Source: Symbiodinium natans (Eukaryota; Sar; Dinophyceae; Suessiales; Symbiodiniaceae). Taken from it: DNA of 64,000 nt. The stretch lies in contig CAJNDS010002084.1 in NCBI GenBank assembly GCA_905221605.1, positions 219,972 through 283,971 of the forward strand. The letters run 5' to 3'. Each line of letters begins with the position of its first letter. Within the stretch, counting starts at the first letter, position 1. A program made the position numbers and the translations under genes. Below the pieces are notes generated by a model. That model searched no databases, was not told the DNA's origin, and worked only from the letters and a program-made list of their open reading frames with translations. Below are positions 38,381 through 51,365 of this stretch, one piece after another.

Positions 38381-39582
38381 ATGAGGGAAGCATCTCGTGA
38401 GATCGCCCTTTTCATTGATGGCGATCAAGTTGGCCCTGCGGCCTTCAAACCAATCATGGCCGCGCTGTCTGCGCGCAATGTCGAAGCGTTTGGAATGAAC
38501 TGTGAGTATGTTTCCTTCTTTGCGATGGTACACATAGGGAGATCATGCTTGGATGCGGGAGGGCTTTCTTGTTCTGTCTTGCAAAGGTTTCGTCCTCCCG
38601 CATCTACATCGATGAGATCAGAGCTGAAGCATGGAAGACTGCGTTGAGACAACACAGGATCTCAGCGGTAACGGTTCCGCGCCTATCAGGTGGTCACAAG
38701 GACCCGGCAGACATCATGCTGGCCATGGACGCTGCTGAAGCAGGACTTTCTGGAGCTTCTGCCATAGGAATTGTCTCGTGTGATGTAGACTTTGCCATCC
38801 TTCTGCGGAAGCTGCGCAACTGGGGCGTCTGGACAGCTGTTATCTTTCCAAAGCTTAGACAATCAAGCATGGTTCAACAACTTGCGATCGCTGCGGATGA
38901 GGTGGTTCACTACTCTGCAGAAAAGCAGACAGGCCGCTTTTTGCGACGTATAGTGATGGACACAAAGCATCTTGAAGGCGAAGTAGAAGTGGCTGATGAT
39001 TCCCATGCGGAAAGTCTAACGCAAGTTGTGATCTCTGATGCTGCTTTCGACGAGCTCCGAACAACGCTCGTGACGTGTGGCTTCCTGAAGCATAAAGAAG
39101 ATGGACCCTTGGTTGATGCCTTAGTGAAATTCTTCCACACAAACAACCTTGGGAAGCTGACAATCTGGCCACAGAAGCTTGCCATACGAGAAGCCGCAAG
39201 CAAGATGTTGCAGGAAGCGAGACCTGAATGGAAAAACAACCCTGGAAATCTCGCGCTTATCCAGCCGCTGGGCGGATATTCTCCAGACAAGCCTACGAAC
39301 TTTACAAGGCTGACGCAGGTCGGGGGACCATTTCTTTGCCGGATCGACTCTTCCCTTGTCGAACGCGTGCTTCGACGTTTCCGCTATCTGGATGATCGGC
39401 TAGATGTGGCCGGTGACAACGTTGAGGAAGCTGGCAAGCTGTTCTGCGAGATCAACCGCAAGCAGATACAAAGTCTGCGCCACAGCTGCCATTGGCAGGA
39501 GTTGCAAGTGCTGCTATCTGCGCAGAGACTGCAGGCCAGGCATCTGCTAAGGAAGCCCTGGTTTCTACAGTCATCTCCTTGA
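38381..39582 (+). CDS. NYN-domain protein (LabA/DUF88-like PIN-fold nuclease), two exons
   Basis: Exon 1 is 38381-38503 from ATG 38381, although the frame is open further upstream. Exon 2 is 38587-39582, ending in TGA. Joined in phase they give about 372 aa. NYN landmarks: ALFIDGDQVGP with the first metal-binding Asp, then SRIYIDEIRAEAW, a GGHKDPADIMLAMDA block, and IVSCDVDFAILLRKLRNWG with the acidic pair. These domains cleave RNA in a PIN-like fold, and the four acidic positions look intact. The C-terminal half has a helical FDELRTTLVTCGF block that could be a LOTUS/OST-HTH-type RNA-binding domain, a weaker call. Phase demands the junction TGT|GAGTAT with acceptor AAAG|GTT, a GA-AG intron of 83 nt. 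A GT donor one base earlier would break the frame. Confidence 0.8.
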
Positions 39583-42500
39583 ACCCCGAACAATCCTGAG
39601 CCATCCTGATTCCAACCTCGAAACCTCGAGATTCTGATAAAACCCCAGCGAGTGAATGGCCAGGGGCCATGGGCCATGGCAATGCCCTGCCCAACTCCAA
39701 GCGAAAGCTAATCACTTTGCTGTGCCCGAGAATGACTTTTTTCCACCTTGCTCCCACTCTCAACCTCCACTCTCTAGTGTAGACATAGGGCTCTCCTGGA
39801 GACCCCAATCCGAAGCTCTAAAGATCGAAGTGAACAATCGCAGGCCTGGCATTTGCCGTACAGCGACAGGCCCCTGCAGAAATACTTGCGAATGGAGAAG
39901 CTCCCCAGAACCACCTCGTCGAGGCTGGCCATGCGGCTTGCCATGCAACAGTGACCTGGTTGCACTGTACTACTTTGTATAAGTTCCTCAAGCTACTTGT
40001 AAAGTAGGGGCGGAACTAGAGAGCCAAGATGCTTCAAGAATAAGTTGGAATCTGGAACTGGCACCAAAATCATCTTGCACTTTCGGAATCTTTCGCCTCT
40101 GCGTATGGCTTTTGGTCTCTGCAGAGTCGACAGGCAACTTCAGCGCCTTGGACGGAAAGTGCCGGCAACCTATGCGGTGCTGGTTGCCCACTGTCTGGAG
40201 GTTTTCCGCGACGCATCATTGCGGAGGGAAAGAGTCCTGCACCCGCGCAATGCAAGTTAGACTCTGTAAGATGTTTGGCCCCATCCCTGAGCAACATGCC
40301 ATGCAGGAAGTGTTCAACGAAGTACCTAAGGCCACTGCCTCAGTTTCTCAGGCAGGGCAGTTTTCAGTACAAGTCAGTGCGTCGCAGTGGCCGCTGCAAG
40401 TGCCTGTAGACATGACTACCGGGGACTACCGCGTCATTGCCAGATGTGAATGAACTTGCAAACTTTCAAAAGTTTTAATTCATACCCAGCTCCCAGGACA
40501 CTGGCCACGTTGTACTTGCCAGCAACATTGCTGAGAGCTCCTTGACACTGTCAGGCCCTTAGCTGCAGGTGTGATGTGTCATCTCCCGATCACGCTTGCT
40601 TGCATACGTCTTTAGGCCAAGCGTATGTGCAGTGGTGGACCTGGCGCTTAGACGAACCGTGCAGTGCCCCGCTGTTTGAGGGCTGGTTCTCGGCTGCCTC
40701 GGTAAACAGTAGGTAAGCACAAGATGCAAGGATGCATCACAGTGCATCGTAGTACATAAACACATCGTGCAAGTCATAGCATAGCACCCGGTTGAAACTC
40801 GCCGGGCGTCTGCCTACAGTGGGAACTTGCCAGCAAGCGATGGCATTGCACAGCGCAGGTACGACACGCGGCGGCTGATGTGCTGCTTGGTGACCACCTG
40901 GTGCTCCCAAAGCTCATGCATCCTGGATGCTAAGGGAGTTTGCACCTTGTCGTTGCGGCGACCGTAGCATCACGTGATGCTTGAGCTGTGGGAGAAGACT
41001 CGGCTCCGAGGCAAGCAGCGGCGGGGTCGGGCAGGCCTGGTCTTTCGGTGCGGGGATACCACCCGTAAAGAAGAATTGCAGGTTCGGGAAAGCCGAATCA
41101 ACCGAACTTAGGCAGAGGCGTGACGCTGCAAAGCCTCGAAATCAGCTTTAACAGCAAGAGCGCCTGCCCGTTGACTTAGGCCGGACGATGCCGGGGCGCG
41201 CGCTTTGCCTTGTCCCGCGGCGTTTCTTTGAATCCGAGCTGCCGGACAGCCCAGAAGTGGCGCGATGCCAAAGACAACCTCGTGTTCAGTAGTGCTTCTG
41301 GGCACAGGCACCTTCGATTTCGATATGCCTTTATTTTCGGCTAGCCGTGACTAGCCCGGAGTTACCAGGATTTACAAAGCAGCCCTCCTACTCTATGCCA
41401 TTGCGAAGCGCGGGAATTCCACCGTGCCGTACAAAGTTCAAAGAGTGCACTCCAACAGCTCGCGCTGCAGAAGTGTTGGGAGAGGGCGTGCAGCGGGCAG
41501 GTGCCGGGGCAGAGGGAGCAAAAGGGGGGTTTTTGCAGAGCTGCGGGTCTTGAGGCCAGCCTTCGACCCGCCCGAGATGCTGAATGCTCCCCTCACAAAG
41601 CTCTATTTACAGGCCTGAGTAGCTCAAGAAGCATTCAAAGCGACCCTGACAGCGCTTTGTGTGCTTGCAACATGCCTCTGTGTGGGAGGGTGCCTTCAAA
41701 AGTTGCCCAACTCTCGCCAGGCGAAGCAGCTCTGCTCGACTTTGGCAAAAGCTTCAGATCGAGTTCGTCTTCCGTGGATATCCCAGAATCTTGAATGCTT
41801 CATCAGTCAACAGATGCTTGGAGGTTCTCTGCTCGAGGCCTGACGTCAAAATGGACATCTCCTCTCCGAAGGCATTGCTCAACGAGGCGTGGAGAGTTAA
41901 TTCGGCAAGGGGCCCTGGGACACGAAAATCAGACAGGAAGGAGAGCAAAACTAGAGCAAACAAAAACCTTTAGAAGCGGGAATAAGATGGGCGCCCTCAT
42001 CTCTGGATTTAATCGCGAAAGCTGGCCTGGCCGGCTCGTGCATCACCTCAATTTTCCACTAGATACTTGCGTTTCGTGCAAATTCACTTCCATCCGCTTG
42101 GCATGTACGTAGTGACGTAGTGCAATCCTTGGATGCGGAGCACAGAGAGCTCGTTAGAAAGGCCCAACGGGCTGGCATCTTGATCATACCAGGAGAGCAG
42201 TTCGGCAGTTCGGCATTGCATTCAGAGAAGCGGAGCCTGCTGCGGTGCCTGTACTGTGCAGCGAGGATTTGCCTGGGAACCGTAGCCACAAAGCTTGACT
42301 ATACTTGGATCTAGTCATGAGCCGTTTACATGGGCGCAACTGCCTGCTCCTTGTCGGTGCAATGCGGAGTGCCTGCACTAGGCCCTGATCCCCAAGCACG
42401 AAGTGTTTCTGCGAAAACCTACTGCGCGCGCTAAAGCCCTCAGACTTGGAAGCGCCGTCCGGATGGTTGGAAGTGTCACCTTGTCACCGGACAGCAGGTG

Positions 42501-45500
42501 GTGCAGCCCCCTTCTCTGAATTTGCTGGATGCAGAATCCCCAGTACGGGGAAGTTCCAGGGCAGGTGCCGGTAGCCAGGCTTTTCATGTTTTGCGGCTCT
42601 GCGTTGTGCTTGACATACGAGGTCTGCACCAGTTTCAGCAATGGTCCGACGTGACTCTGAGGCAGCCATCCAAGAGCTGTCTGCTGTAGGCTGCCTCACC
42701 ATGCCGGCAGAGGACAGGGAATCGAAGTGAGCTGCAATGACAAGGGCTAGATAAATGTTTCGAAGTAAGTCCTACTTCAGAAGAGATTGTTCAGCAAACG
42801 TGGAGCATGATGATGCTCCTAGGACTCGCCGCCTAACCATTCCTATGGGAGAAAGTGATTGGCTGCGTAACAGCTCAACAGTTAAAAGGAGAGGGGCATG
42901 TCTTGGTCAGATGTCCATGCGCAAGTACGGGAAATACACATGACGGACAGCAGGTTGCCGGGTTTGGCAAGGCAGGTGTGTCTCGTGTGTGATGACCGTT
43001 GCTCCGTTTCTGTCGCTTGCCGGAGGCACGCTCTCAAGCAACATATTCAGCTCAAGCCACACTTGCGAGCACTCTTTCAATCCTTTCACAAGCGGTTTTC
43101 AAACCTCCTCCTCCGCCTCCTTCTTCTCACTCTTCTCAGAGTTTGATGAACCAGAGCGGCGAGTGAAGCACCGGCACCGTGGATACAGAGACAAGATTCC
43201 CAGGAGGCAGAGATTACCCCGCTGGGTCAGATTGCTGTAGCCAGGCTCCAAGTTCCAGGGGCTCTGGACACAGCTGGAGTCGCCACACATGATGCAAAAA
43301 ACCCACCAAGACCCGATGCCATGTATCGGAAAGAGCTTTCGGTGTGGCTCTGGAAGCGGCGCCCAGGCATTGCCGTGCGACCTTCGCATATGTCGCCTGC
43401 TGTTTCTCGGCTGCTTGTTCGGATGCCTCAGCCTGAGAACCTTTGTGTGTGGACACTTGTGTAAGTTCTTCAACTCCATGCTTGGTGATGCAAAGGTACA
43501 CTGCATGTTAACGGAACGGCAATACAGCTCTTTGACTTCTGACATCCCTTGTGTCAGCACTACAGTGATAAGATGCGACAAGGGCGCATGAAGTCGAGGA
43601 GCGGTTCGGCATGATTCTGTGAACACCGCATGCTGTGAACCGGATTTGCTTGCGTCACGTAGTCACTAGATCTCTGGCGAAGCTCCGGTGCACGCACACA
43701 CTGCGAGGTCCAGCAGACGCGAGGGGCTCAGAATTTACTAGAGGTTGAACGTGCAAGGCACTTGAGCTCAATTAGGATTCAGGACAGTGCTTCTAGTTCG
43801 TTGTCTCCTTCTCACAGGCCCTGGCGATGGCTGCGGGTCTCACGGGCCCAGATCCGTTCAGCACACCTTCGCTTCTGGTCCTCAAGGCGCTACAAGTTTT
43901 GCTCAGCTGGCCGTCGGGTGGCATCTGCAACATACATGCTTGCAACACACTCTGCATTTTAAGGTTTGGGTCAGCGTCAGACATAGTCGTGACAAGGACC
44001 AGAAAGAATACGTGCAGAAGTTGGAGCGATCCTTCGCTTCACGACGATGGTGCGATCACGGGACCGCGTCAACTTTGGGGCGCACGGTGAAGGGGGCTGC
44101 ATCGAAGTCAACGGCACAAGGCAGATCCAGGCAGTTGACATGATATGGATCCAGGATCTGCCCGGCACTGGTGAGTGCGCCGTCAGATCTGCTGTTGCGC
44201 AGGACGTTTTCAGAGCCCATCATGATGCATTCTCTTTTCAAAGAATGGATTCGCCGGCCCCTCATGTGTGCCAAATCAGCTTGCCGTCTGGGTGTCGACT
44301 AGTGACTAGAACATTGCAGGATCCAGATTGCACAAAGGATGCAGCTATGTGGTAACTTCTTCAGGGCCTAAAGTGTGCAGCCCAAGCCCTCATGCCTACT
44401 CATCCCTCCTCATCCCGCATCCTCATGTGCCATCGTGTGTCAAAAGCTCTGAGGTGCGGGCGCGCCAAGAGGTGCGAAGCAACTCGGGTCGTTTGTTCGT
44501 GATTGGCCACGGGCTCAGCCTGGCTCAGCGCGTAGGGCTGTGGTGTAACTGTAAGCTTCAGAATACATTGGAATAGTGCGCAGTGACCGCATGGCTCCCA
44601 GAGAGAGCTTCTCAGAGTGAGGGTGATCGAGTTAACCTCTATAACGCCTGCCAGCAGTCGTCCTGATGTCATGGACAGCAGTGGCCTCAGGTCCATCATT
44701 CCCAAGAAGTTTGAATCACTCACTGCAGATGCAACAGAACTGACAGCCGAGCCCCCAGTGCGCTGTTGCTCTGTCCGGGAAAGCATGCCGAAAGCCCCCA
44801 ACCCTGCTTTTTGAAGCATTTGGATTCTTGCTGGGTGTGCGCCGTGATGCAGCATGAGCTGAGCGTTGAACTCGCGACCTGTCAGAACCTGACAAGGTCC
44901 GCTTCCTCAAACTTTTGCGCGCCGGACGGGCTCGCAGCAACCTGGAGGCTTCAAAATTTCACACTTCAACGGTTTAACCTGTATCACACTGATCCTCTAT
45001 GGAGTCTGTGGTGCAGTGATACGGGTTTGGGAGTGGCTTTCAAGAGGTTCGGACTGCTCAAGCCGTCCATGCCGTGTGCAAGGCGACGTGATTCGGGCTC
45101 CCAGTGCCATTGAAGCTGTGCATGCGAGAAACAAAGGCAGTTGAGTATTGCAGTGAGTAGCAGTATCATATCCATGGGCCATTTGGAAAGAGCATGCGTG
45201 CCAAAGCTTCTGGGTTTTTTGCTTTGCATCTGTTACTTGTGCCGCCTACTACTTCAAAGCCATGACGGCGGACAGCGAAGAACGGCCTTCTCAGCAGCAG
45301 GCGTGACCAAAAGTCTTCATCGCTTATGCCCTCGGCTGCCTTGTGACATACCTGTATTACCTGTGCACTGATCTATGTGACGGGTTTGCCCTGATGCTGG
45401 TAGGTGCTGAGAACGTAAGACTGCTGCGGTCATACTCATCAGCATGCGTCTCCAGGCACCTGTCACATCGGGTATGCGACCGTTCGTTGTGCCCCTGATT

Positions 45501-45640
45501 CTGCACCTTGCCTGCAGGAGGTGGAATACAACAAGTACTGAAAAAGTGTGGCAACAGGTTGCAGCCAATTAGATCAAAACGGGTCATCTGAAAATGATTT
45601 GGCGGATGGGACGGCTCTCCAATGGTCCAAGGCCCGGCTT
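39583..45640. other. 6 kb without a confidently recognised gene
   Basis: Several protein-like fragments on the + strand may be exons of unknown genes: about 40112-40450, 42120-42310 (EHRELVRKAQRAGILIIPGEQFG) and 43990-44160 (KDQKEYVQKLERSF, and in another frame RVNFGAHGEGGCIEVNG). None shows a family motif I can name. A minus-strand frame at 41108-41311 is also unassigned. Confidence 0.4.
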
Positions 45641-45647
45641 GCTGCAG

Positions 45648-47021
45648 GGGAAGGCGCAGACCTTTGTGACCCCCATGCTGCCCATCTTCGTTGTGGACCT
45701 CGGGGGTTCGCACGGTATGGTTGGAACCATCGCCTCAGCCTATGCCATGGCAGCATTTTTTGGCTCCGCTCCGGTGACTTGGCGCTGTGGACCTCTGTCT
45801 CCAAGCTTTGTGTTGGCTTGCCTGAATCTGCCACCTGAAGGGGCTGTGGGGAAACTCAGGGAAGGCTGTGGGAAAACTGAGGCGTAGCCAGCCCAATGTT
45901 TTCGTGTCAGCTCAGTCGCTTGCAAGGTGGGTGTCGCCATGCAGCACCTGCACTATGCGACAGCGGCGTGTCTGTCCCTCTCTCTCATGGTAACAACAGC
46001 ACTCCTTTCTTTTGCTTCGCAGTCCATCTACATGCTCCTGGGGGTCCGGCTGGTCGGTGGGCTAGGGGCCACCGCCTTTGATATTTCGCGGAAGGCATAC
46101 ATAGCTGCTGAGGTGCCTTCTGATACAAGGGGACGGGTGTCAGCTTTTCTGGCAAGCATGCAGAAGTGGGCTGTAATGATTTCAGCTTTGCTGAGTGGAC
46201 TTGTGGCTGAGCACATGGCCACCCGGAGCGTTTTCCTTGTGCAGGCACTTCTTTCCCTCTCTGCATTGCTTCTCATTGCAGGCCACCGTCTTTTCTCCAG
46301 GCAAACTTGTACAGAGCCTGAGAGTCCAGCGGCGCCGGGAGCGGCACAGGGAGACACAATGGGCACAGCACCAAGGGTCCCCAGCCCCACTCTTTGTGCC
46401 GTTCTGCGCGAGCACTGGCGGTCGCTGCTTGGGGCTGGTCTCTACTGTGCCTTGCTGACGGGCATCCGAAACACCTGGATGGTTGCACTGCCTTTGCGCG
46501 GGCACCACATAGGGCTGAGCAAGGTTGGAATCGGCATCACTGTTGCGTGCTTTCGGGCATGTGATGCCAGCATCACATTCCTAGCTGCTGGTCACATTAT
46601 GGACAAATATGGCCTCAAAGCAGCTGCTGTACCCTCGATGATTTTGATGGGTGGAGCCTTTGCAATACTTTCTGCAGTTCGGGACCCTCTGATGCTGGGA
46701 CTTGCAGGCGTTGTCTTCGGCATTGGGAACGGCATCTGCGGTGGTATCCTCAATGCCTTTGCAACAGGTCTGGCCCCAGCGCGGGCTCGCACCCAGTTTC
46801 TGGGTTTGTGGAAGACGGTCACTGCTATGGGCGGCTTTTCGCTCCCTCCACTCTTTGGTGCCGTTTCCGATGCCACCTCCCTGGATGTTGCGGGCTACTT
46901 TCTAAGTGTTGCCGCCTTGTTCACTGTGGCCTGGGTGCTGCTGATGGTTCGGGAGATCCCTCCCAAGACGGCACGAGAAGCACAGGTTTCCGTGTCGCTT
47001 GCTGCAACTCCAGCGCCGTAG
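45648..47021 (+). CDS. Major facilitator superfamily transporter (two exons seen, N-terminus missing)
   Basis: Exon 45648-45773 reads FVTPMLPIFVVDLGGSHGMVG, then ASAYAMAAFFGSAP, a first-domain MFS pattern. Exon 45927-47021 continues in phase after a 153-nt intron (GTGACT ... GCAAG|GTG). It has about ten hydrophobic helices, a GLGATAFDISRKAYIAAEVP loop, a long polar central loop (about residues 120 to 160 of this exon), and a second half with GHIMDKYGLKAAAVPS matching the conserved loop 8-9 GxxxDxxG. The C-terminal tail is short and polar. MFS proteins move small solutes by rocker-switch; the substrate is not predictable. The closest appearance is to drug-efflux-like members. The first one or two helices and the start codon must lie in upstream exons I could not identify. 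Confidence 0.82.
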
Positions 47022-47930
47022 GCGCCTGAAAATGAGTGCCACACCTGATGGGTCTTGATGGTTTGACGTGCTAGAGAGCTCCAAGTTCTACAAGATGTTC
47101 AGGAGTAATAGTAGGATCACAGAAGCGTAGAAGGATCACAGAAGCTGTAGAGAGATCAGTCTCTTCTTATAAAGTGTGAAGTATGTGCTGGAACCGAAGA
47201 AGCCTCTGAAGTCTGGCAACGTGCGGCGCCCCCGCCCCACAACGGTTGTTAACGATGAAACTTTCGCTTCAGGAGCTGCTCGCTGCCATGCACCACAAGG
47301 TGGACAAGGGAGATGTTTGGCACTCAGAGACTCAGAGCACCATGATACGGATTGAGACTCTGAAGCCTCCCTGCGCCGAGGCGAGCTTCGCAACTCGCGT
47401 GCAGTTGCTTATGCCTTTGCTGGCAGCGTTTCCCCTCAAAGAAAATCTCAGAAAATATCAGACCAGGCTTTGCTACAGCAGTCAGCATGCATTATATCTG
47501 CATGGCAGAGCCGCCCAAATTTATTCTTGTCACGCAGCAAGACGGGCGCGCACACATACACTAACACATGCATGGTTCATCATGCCTGCTTACCTACCAA
47601 CCGACCTACGGACACAGCTACACATCCACCCACCTACACACCTACACACTTACACCCATCAGCCACAGCCCACCGTGACTGTTTGCCAACAACAGCTTTG
47701 CCTGCACCGCCTTGCCACGCGATGTCCTACAGCGATGCCGCCAGCAGCTCTGCCAAGGCCACAGCCCCAAGGACCATACCGGCAATTGGCAGAGCATGCA
47801 AAAACACACATCACAGCTTGGCATCTAAGGGTCTATTGGGTCTATAGGGACGGGGGACGACAGGGGATGGGCAGCTCTGGAAACATCCGAAAGGTCAGCA
47901 GATTGTAGGCTGCTCGACATTCTTTGCGGC
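47022..47930. other. Intergenic DNA between transporter and Rab GTPase
   Basis: Open frames at 47246-47908 show no conserved motif. (CACA/CCTA)-rich low-complexity sequence lies at about 47555-47650. Confidence 0.45.
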
Positions 47931-47933
47931 CAG

Positions 47934-49498
47934 GAAGGGCTTCAAGCTGGTTCTCTTGGGGGATGCCTCAGACACTCAGCAGCATTTTTTCCCGCGTCGG
48001 GGTCTGGGGCGATGGAAGTGACATGTCACAGATCCCAGGCGTTCTGGTCGATGCTAGAGCAATTTAAGTGGAACGGCGTCTGTGAGAGTTTCCTGCTATT
48101 TAATCCTGAGACATGTCTGTCTGCCACAGGTGGGAAAGTCCAGCATCTTGCTCAGATTCCTGCACAACAAATTTTCTGAGGAAATCGCCGCTCAGCGGAA
48201 TGTGTTGACACCTCAAATACTCGGTAACCATCGGCCACGCATGCAACAGTCAGGCAATATCAAGGTTGAAGTCAGATTCTTGTCGCTGCTGCCAGGCAAC
48301 AACAGTGGGCGCAGCCTTCAACACGAAGACCATCGAGTCGAAGGGGCGCCAGGCGTGCATCATGGATGCGAGCCTCATGGATGGGATGTGACCAGCATGT
48401 CGTATTAACATAAGTAACATAAGCAACGCGAAGACGTGCTTAGTTATGAGAATTTTGTCACCTCAGCTTGCCAGTCGAATCGTGGCAGGGCAATATGAAA
48501 GGTCTAGCATTGCTTGCCAATGTATGCACATCTGACATCATCTTACTGCTTGTGCTGTACGCTTGCGGTCAGAGCGCAGGTGAAATTCGAGATCTGGGAC
48601 ACCGCCGGTCAGGAGCGCTTTCGGAGCCTGGCGCCGATGTACTACAGGCAGACCGGGCCATGGGGCAGACATGGCTTTTCAACTTTGTTTTTCCTTGAAG
48701 ACTTGTCCGTTTCAGACATATCAGACATGCAGTGCTTGATGAGCATAGTTGAGCCTGCTGTCACTGTTGCAGGGGCGCTTCTGCTGCGATCGTTGTCTAT
48801 GACCAGACCAATGCAGTGACGTTCGATCGGGCGCAGGAATGGGTTCGAGAGGCTCGCTCCATGGCTCCCTTCTTCGGATCTCTGGGCTTATCTGCTCGTT
48901 GCTACTGTTACTACTGTCATGCTTCGGAGGTCATGTCAACCTCGGCGAATCCAAACATCGTGATTGCCCTCGCAGCGAACAAGGCAGACATGGAGTCGAA
49001 GCAGCAAGTGTCCTGGGAGAAGGCGGAGAGGTTTGCACAGCAGCAAGGCCTGTTTCTAGGCCAAAAGAACAGCAATGTTCCGGTTCGGTTCATGTCGGTT
49101 CCGGGCCAGTGGTTCATGGCGGTTCGGTTCCGGTTCTGCACATATTCGTGTCCGTTTCCTTTCAAAACACCGTAGGCAGGTGTTGACTGAAAACCGGTTT
49201 GGATGGGAAAGCCTGAAGCTTTTGGCGGATCATTATCAGCTGGTTTGGGCAGCTGGCCAAAGGTTTCAAGAGATTCTAAGGTTCCTTTTGGACACATCCG
49301 CAATGACTGGGAAGTGGCCGAGCTTAACAAAGAGAGCACAGCACCTGCATCTTCTCTTTCGAGTGCTGAGCCTCATGCAAAGCTCCGAAAGCTCCGAGGA
49401 ACGTATTGCGACTCTTTGAGGGCATTGCTGAGTTGTTGCCCGATGAGCCCTTCATGCCTCAGCAGCGTGGGATGCAAGCGACCCGGACGTACATTTGA
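47934..49498 (+). CDS. Rab5-like small GTPase, eight short exons
   Basis: Exons recovered in order: 47934-47970 (KLVLLGDAS), 48130-48189 ([18 protein letters not shown], completing the P-loop GxxxxGKS), 48296-48352 ([13 protein letters not shown], switch I), 48580-48650 ([21 protein letters not shown], switch II), 48773-48851 ([10 protein letters not shown]), 48930-49061 ([16 protein letters not shown]4 NKxD), 49281-49310 ([10 protein letters not shown]5) and 49399-49498 ([13 protein letters not shown]). SLAPMYYR and AAIVVYD point to the Rab5/Rab22 branch, early endosome regulators. Every placed acceptor is AG|G; donors include GA (47971, 48651) and GC (48353, 48852). The G5 motif reads DTSAM, not ETSAK. 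No C-terminal Cys pair precedes the TGA at 49496, so either a last exon is missed or prenylation is lost. The 49061/49281 junction is uncertain. Confidence 0.83.
49076..49150 (+). repeat. GGTTC-rich short repeat inside a Rab intron
   Basis: Words cggttcggttc, cggttccg and ggttcatg alternate about eight times over 75 nt between the exons carrying G4 and G5. Confidence 0.7.
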
Positions 49499-49499
49499 C

Positions 49500-51135
49500 A
49501 TCGGTGGCCAGCGAGGGTGCGATTTTTCAAGAGACTCTTTCATTTTCCGTTTGCAAGCGTCTTGAACTTGAAAATATTCGCATTCCCAGTGTCATCCCAG
49601 GTTTTAACGACACCTGCAGCCGCAAATGCTGCAGCAGCCACTGATCAGAAAGCCACTGCAAGGGGGAGATGCTGTTAGCAGCGACCCGCTTGTTGCAGCG
49701 CTTTCTTGTGGGCAACAGGCCGTGCTTGCAGCGTGCAAAAAAGGTTCTTGGTGGTGGTTTGCAAAGTTCAGAACCCTCTGGGCTTTCTGATTGTCTTATG
49801 AACAGGTCCAGCAACTCTGATTTCATGCACCTGTGGTTTCCAGGGTTGTTGTGCAGCTCGGTGGTCGGTGTGCAGTTTGTTCAAGGACCTGCTGCGAATG
49901 ACGGGTTGGGGCAACCCAGAGCGAATATTCAGCAGCACGCAACTCAGAGACATTCAATTCCAAGACCCTGTGCAGTCAACTCGCTTAATTATCAGAGTTT
50001 TTCCTCGGCCAGTGCACAGATCTATAAGCAGTGCCCCAGTGCAACATCAAGCGAGTCGGCAATGAGGTGAGGTCGACAAGCTTCGCTGCTTGCTGGCTTT
50101 GGCCTTCAGTGACCAGGTCCCATGTAGGGGAGTCGTACTCAGCGCTTGAGTTTGGTTTTTGTATTTTGTGTGTGTGGGCTGTGTGGACAACCGCCACCAG
50201 AACAACCCACGCGCGCCCTGGCATCACCATATCTGCCCATGATCTGCTACCAATACATGGTACCAGCCCACCCCCTTCCTCCTACACCTGTCCAGAAATG
50301 CCCTGGTTCAGATGCTCTTGCACCTGAACCCTCGCTGGGCCCCATCTTCTGGTGGCAAGAAGCGCTTGGAAGAGCAGGTGCGAGATGCTCGGGAGTGTGG
50401 CAAGTGTTGGGCACGGCTGGGCCTTTCGATGTCGCAAGTGCTACTTGTGTCGTGTAGAGTGGATGTCAGCATGCCTAACGTCCGGTGGACGTAGTGGTTT
50501 AATGGTGGCTGAACACTTTCCAGGCAGAACATGGTACTGTAGGACTTTCTGCAAGCAGCACATGCAATGGCCGGCATCCTGCGCGCTCTCGCTTCAGCTG
50601 TTTCACGATCAGGTCAAACGGCAGTAAATACTTGAACAACGTTTGCAAATTTAGACCCGCCCGAGCACTGCGACAGGTGCGCGACAACAAATTACCCACA
50701 TTAGGAGACCCTCAGAGTACCCTGACATACCCTGACCCTGCAGTCCTAGAAAATGTTTCAGTATCTGCTCAGAAGTTCCGATGACTTGATGGCATGATAA
50801 GCCATCCAGACTTCGGCCTCGCCCTCGGAGAACAGACAAGATCAGACAAGGAGTTCTGCTGAGTTTTCCAGAGATGGCCTCGTTCTCCGGAACGCGCATG
50901 AAACCTTGAATGCAGCACAGAATGATCCTCGCCGGAATGATCCGGAATGCACAGAGTGCACAGCGCACATCCACGAGTGCCGAAGTTCTCACCAAGGCTT
51001 GGGGGTCCCCGGCCTCGGCTCTGGCCTTGCCCGAGAGGACGACGAGGAGCCCAAAGCCGGCTGAGCTGTTGAGAAGGGGGTAGATTTTTTTTTTTTATGT
51101 TAAAGTGTTTTTAAAGTGTTTTTCAAGCGGTGTTC
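49500..51135. other. Intergenic DNA
   Basis: No gene recognised. A protein-like fragment near 50350-50440 (KKRLEEQVRDARECGKC) could be an exon. Confidence 0.4.
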
Positions 51136-51139
51136 CATG

Positions 51140-51365
51140 TTGTTCCACCCCATTCCCCCCCCATCCCCCCCCACCATCCCCCCCCCCATCCATCCCCCCC
51201 CCCCTCCCCCCCCCCATCCCATCCCCCCCCCATCCCATCCCCCCCCTCCCATCCCCCCCCCCCCCCCCCCCCCATCCCCCCCCCCCCCCCCATCCCCCCC
51301 CCCCCCCATCCCCCCCCCCCATCCCCCCCCCATCCCCCCCCATCCCCCCCCATCCCCACCCCATC
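51140..51365. repeat. (CCCCCCCAT)n C-rich tract
   Basis: About 220 nt of C runs of 6 to 16 nt separated by CAT, e.g. catccccccc. Reverse complement of the tract at 51601-51696. Confidence 0.92.
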
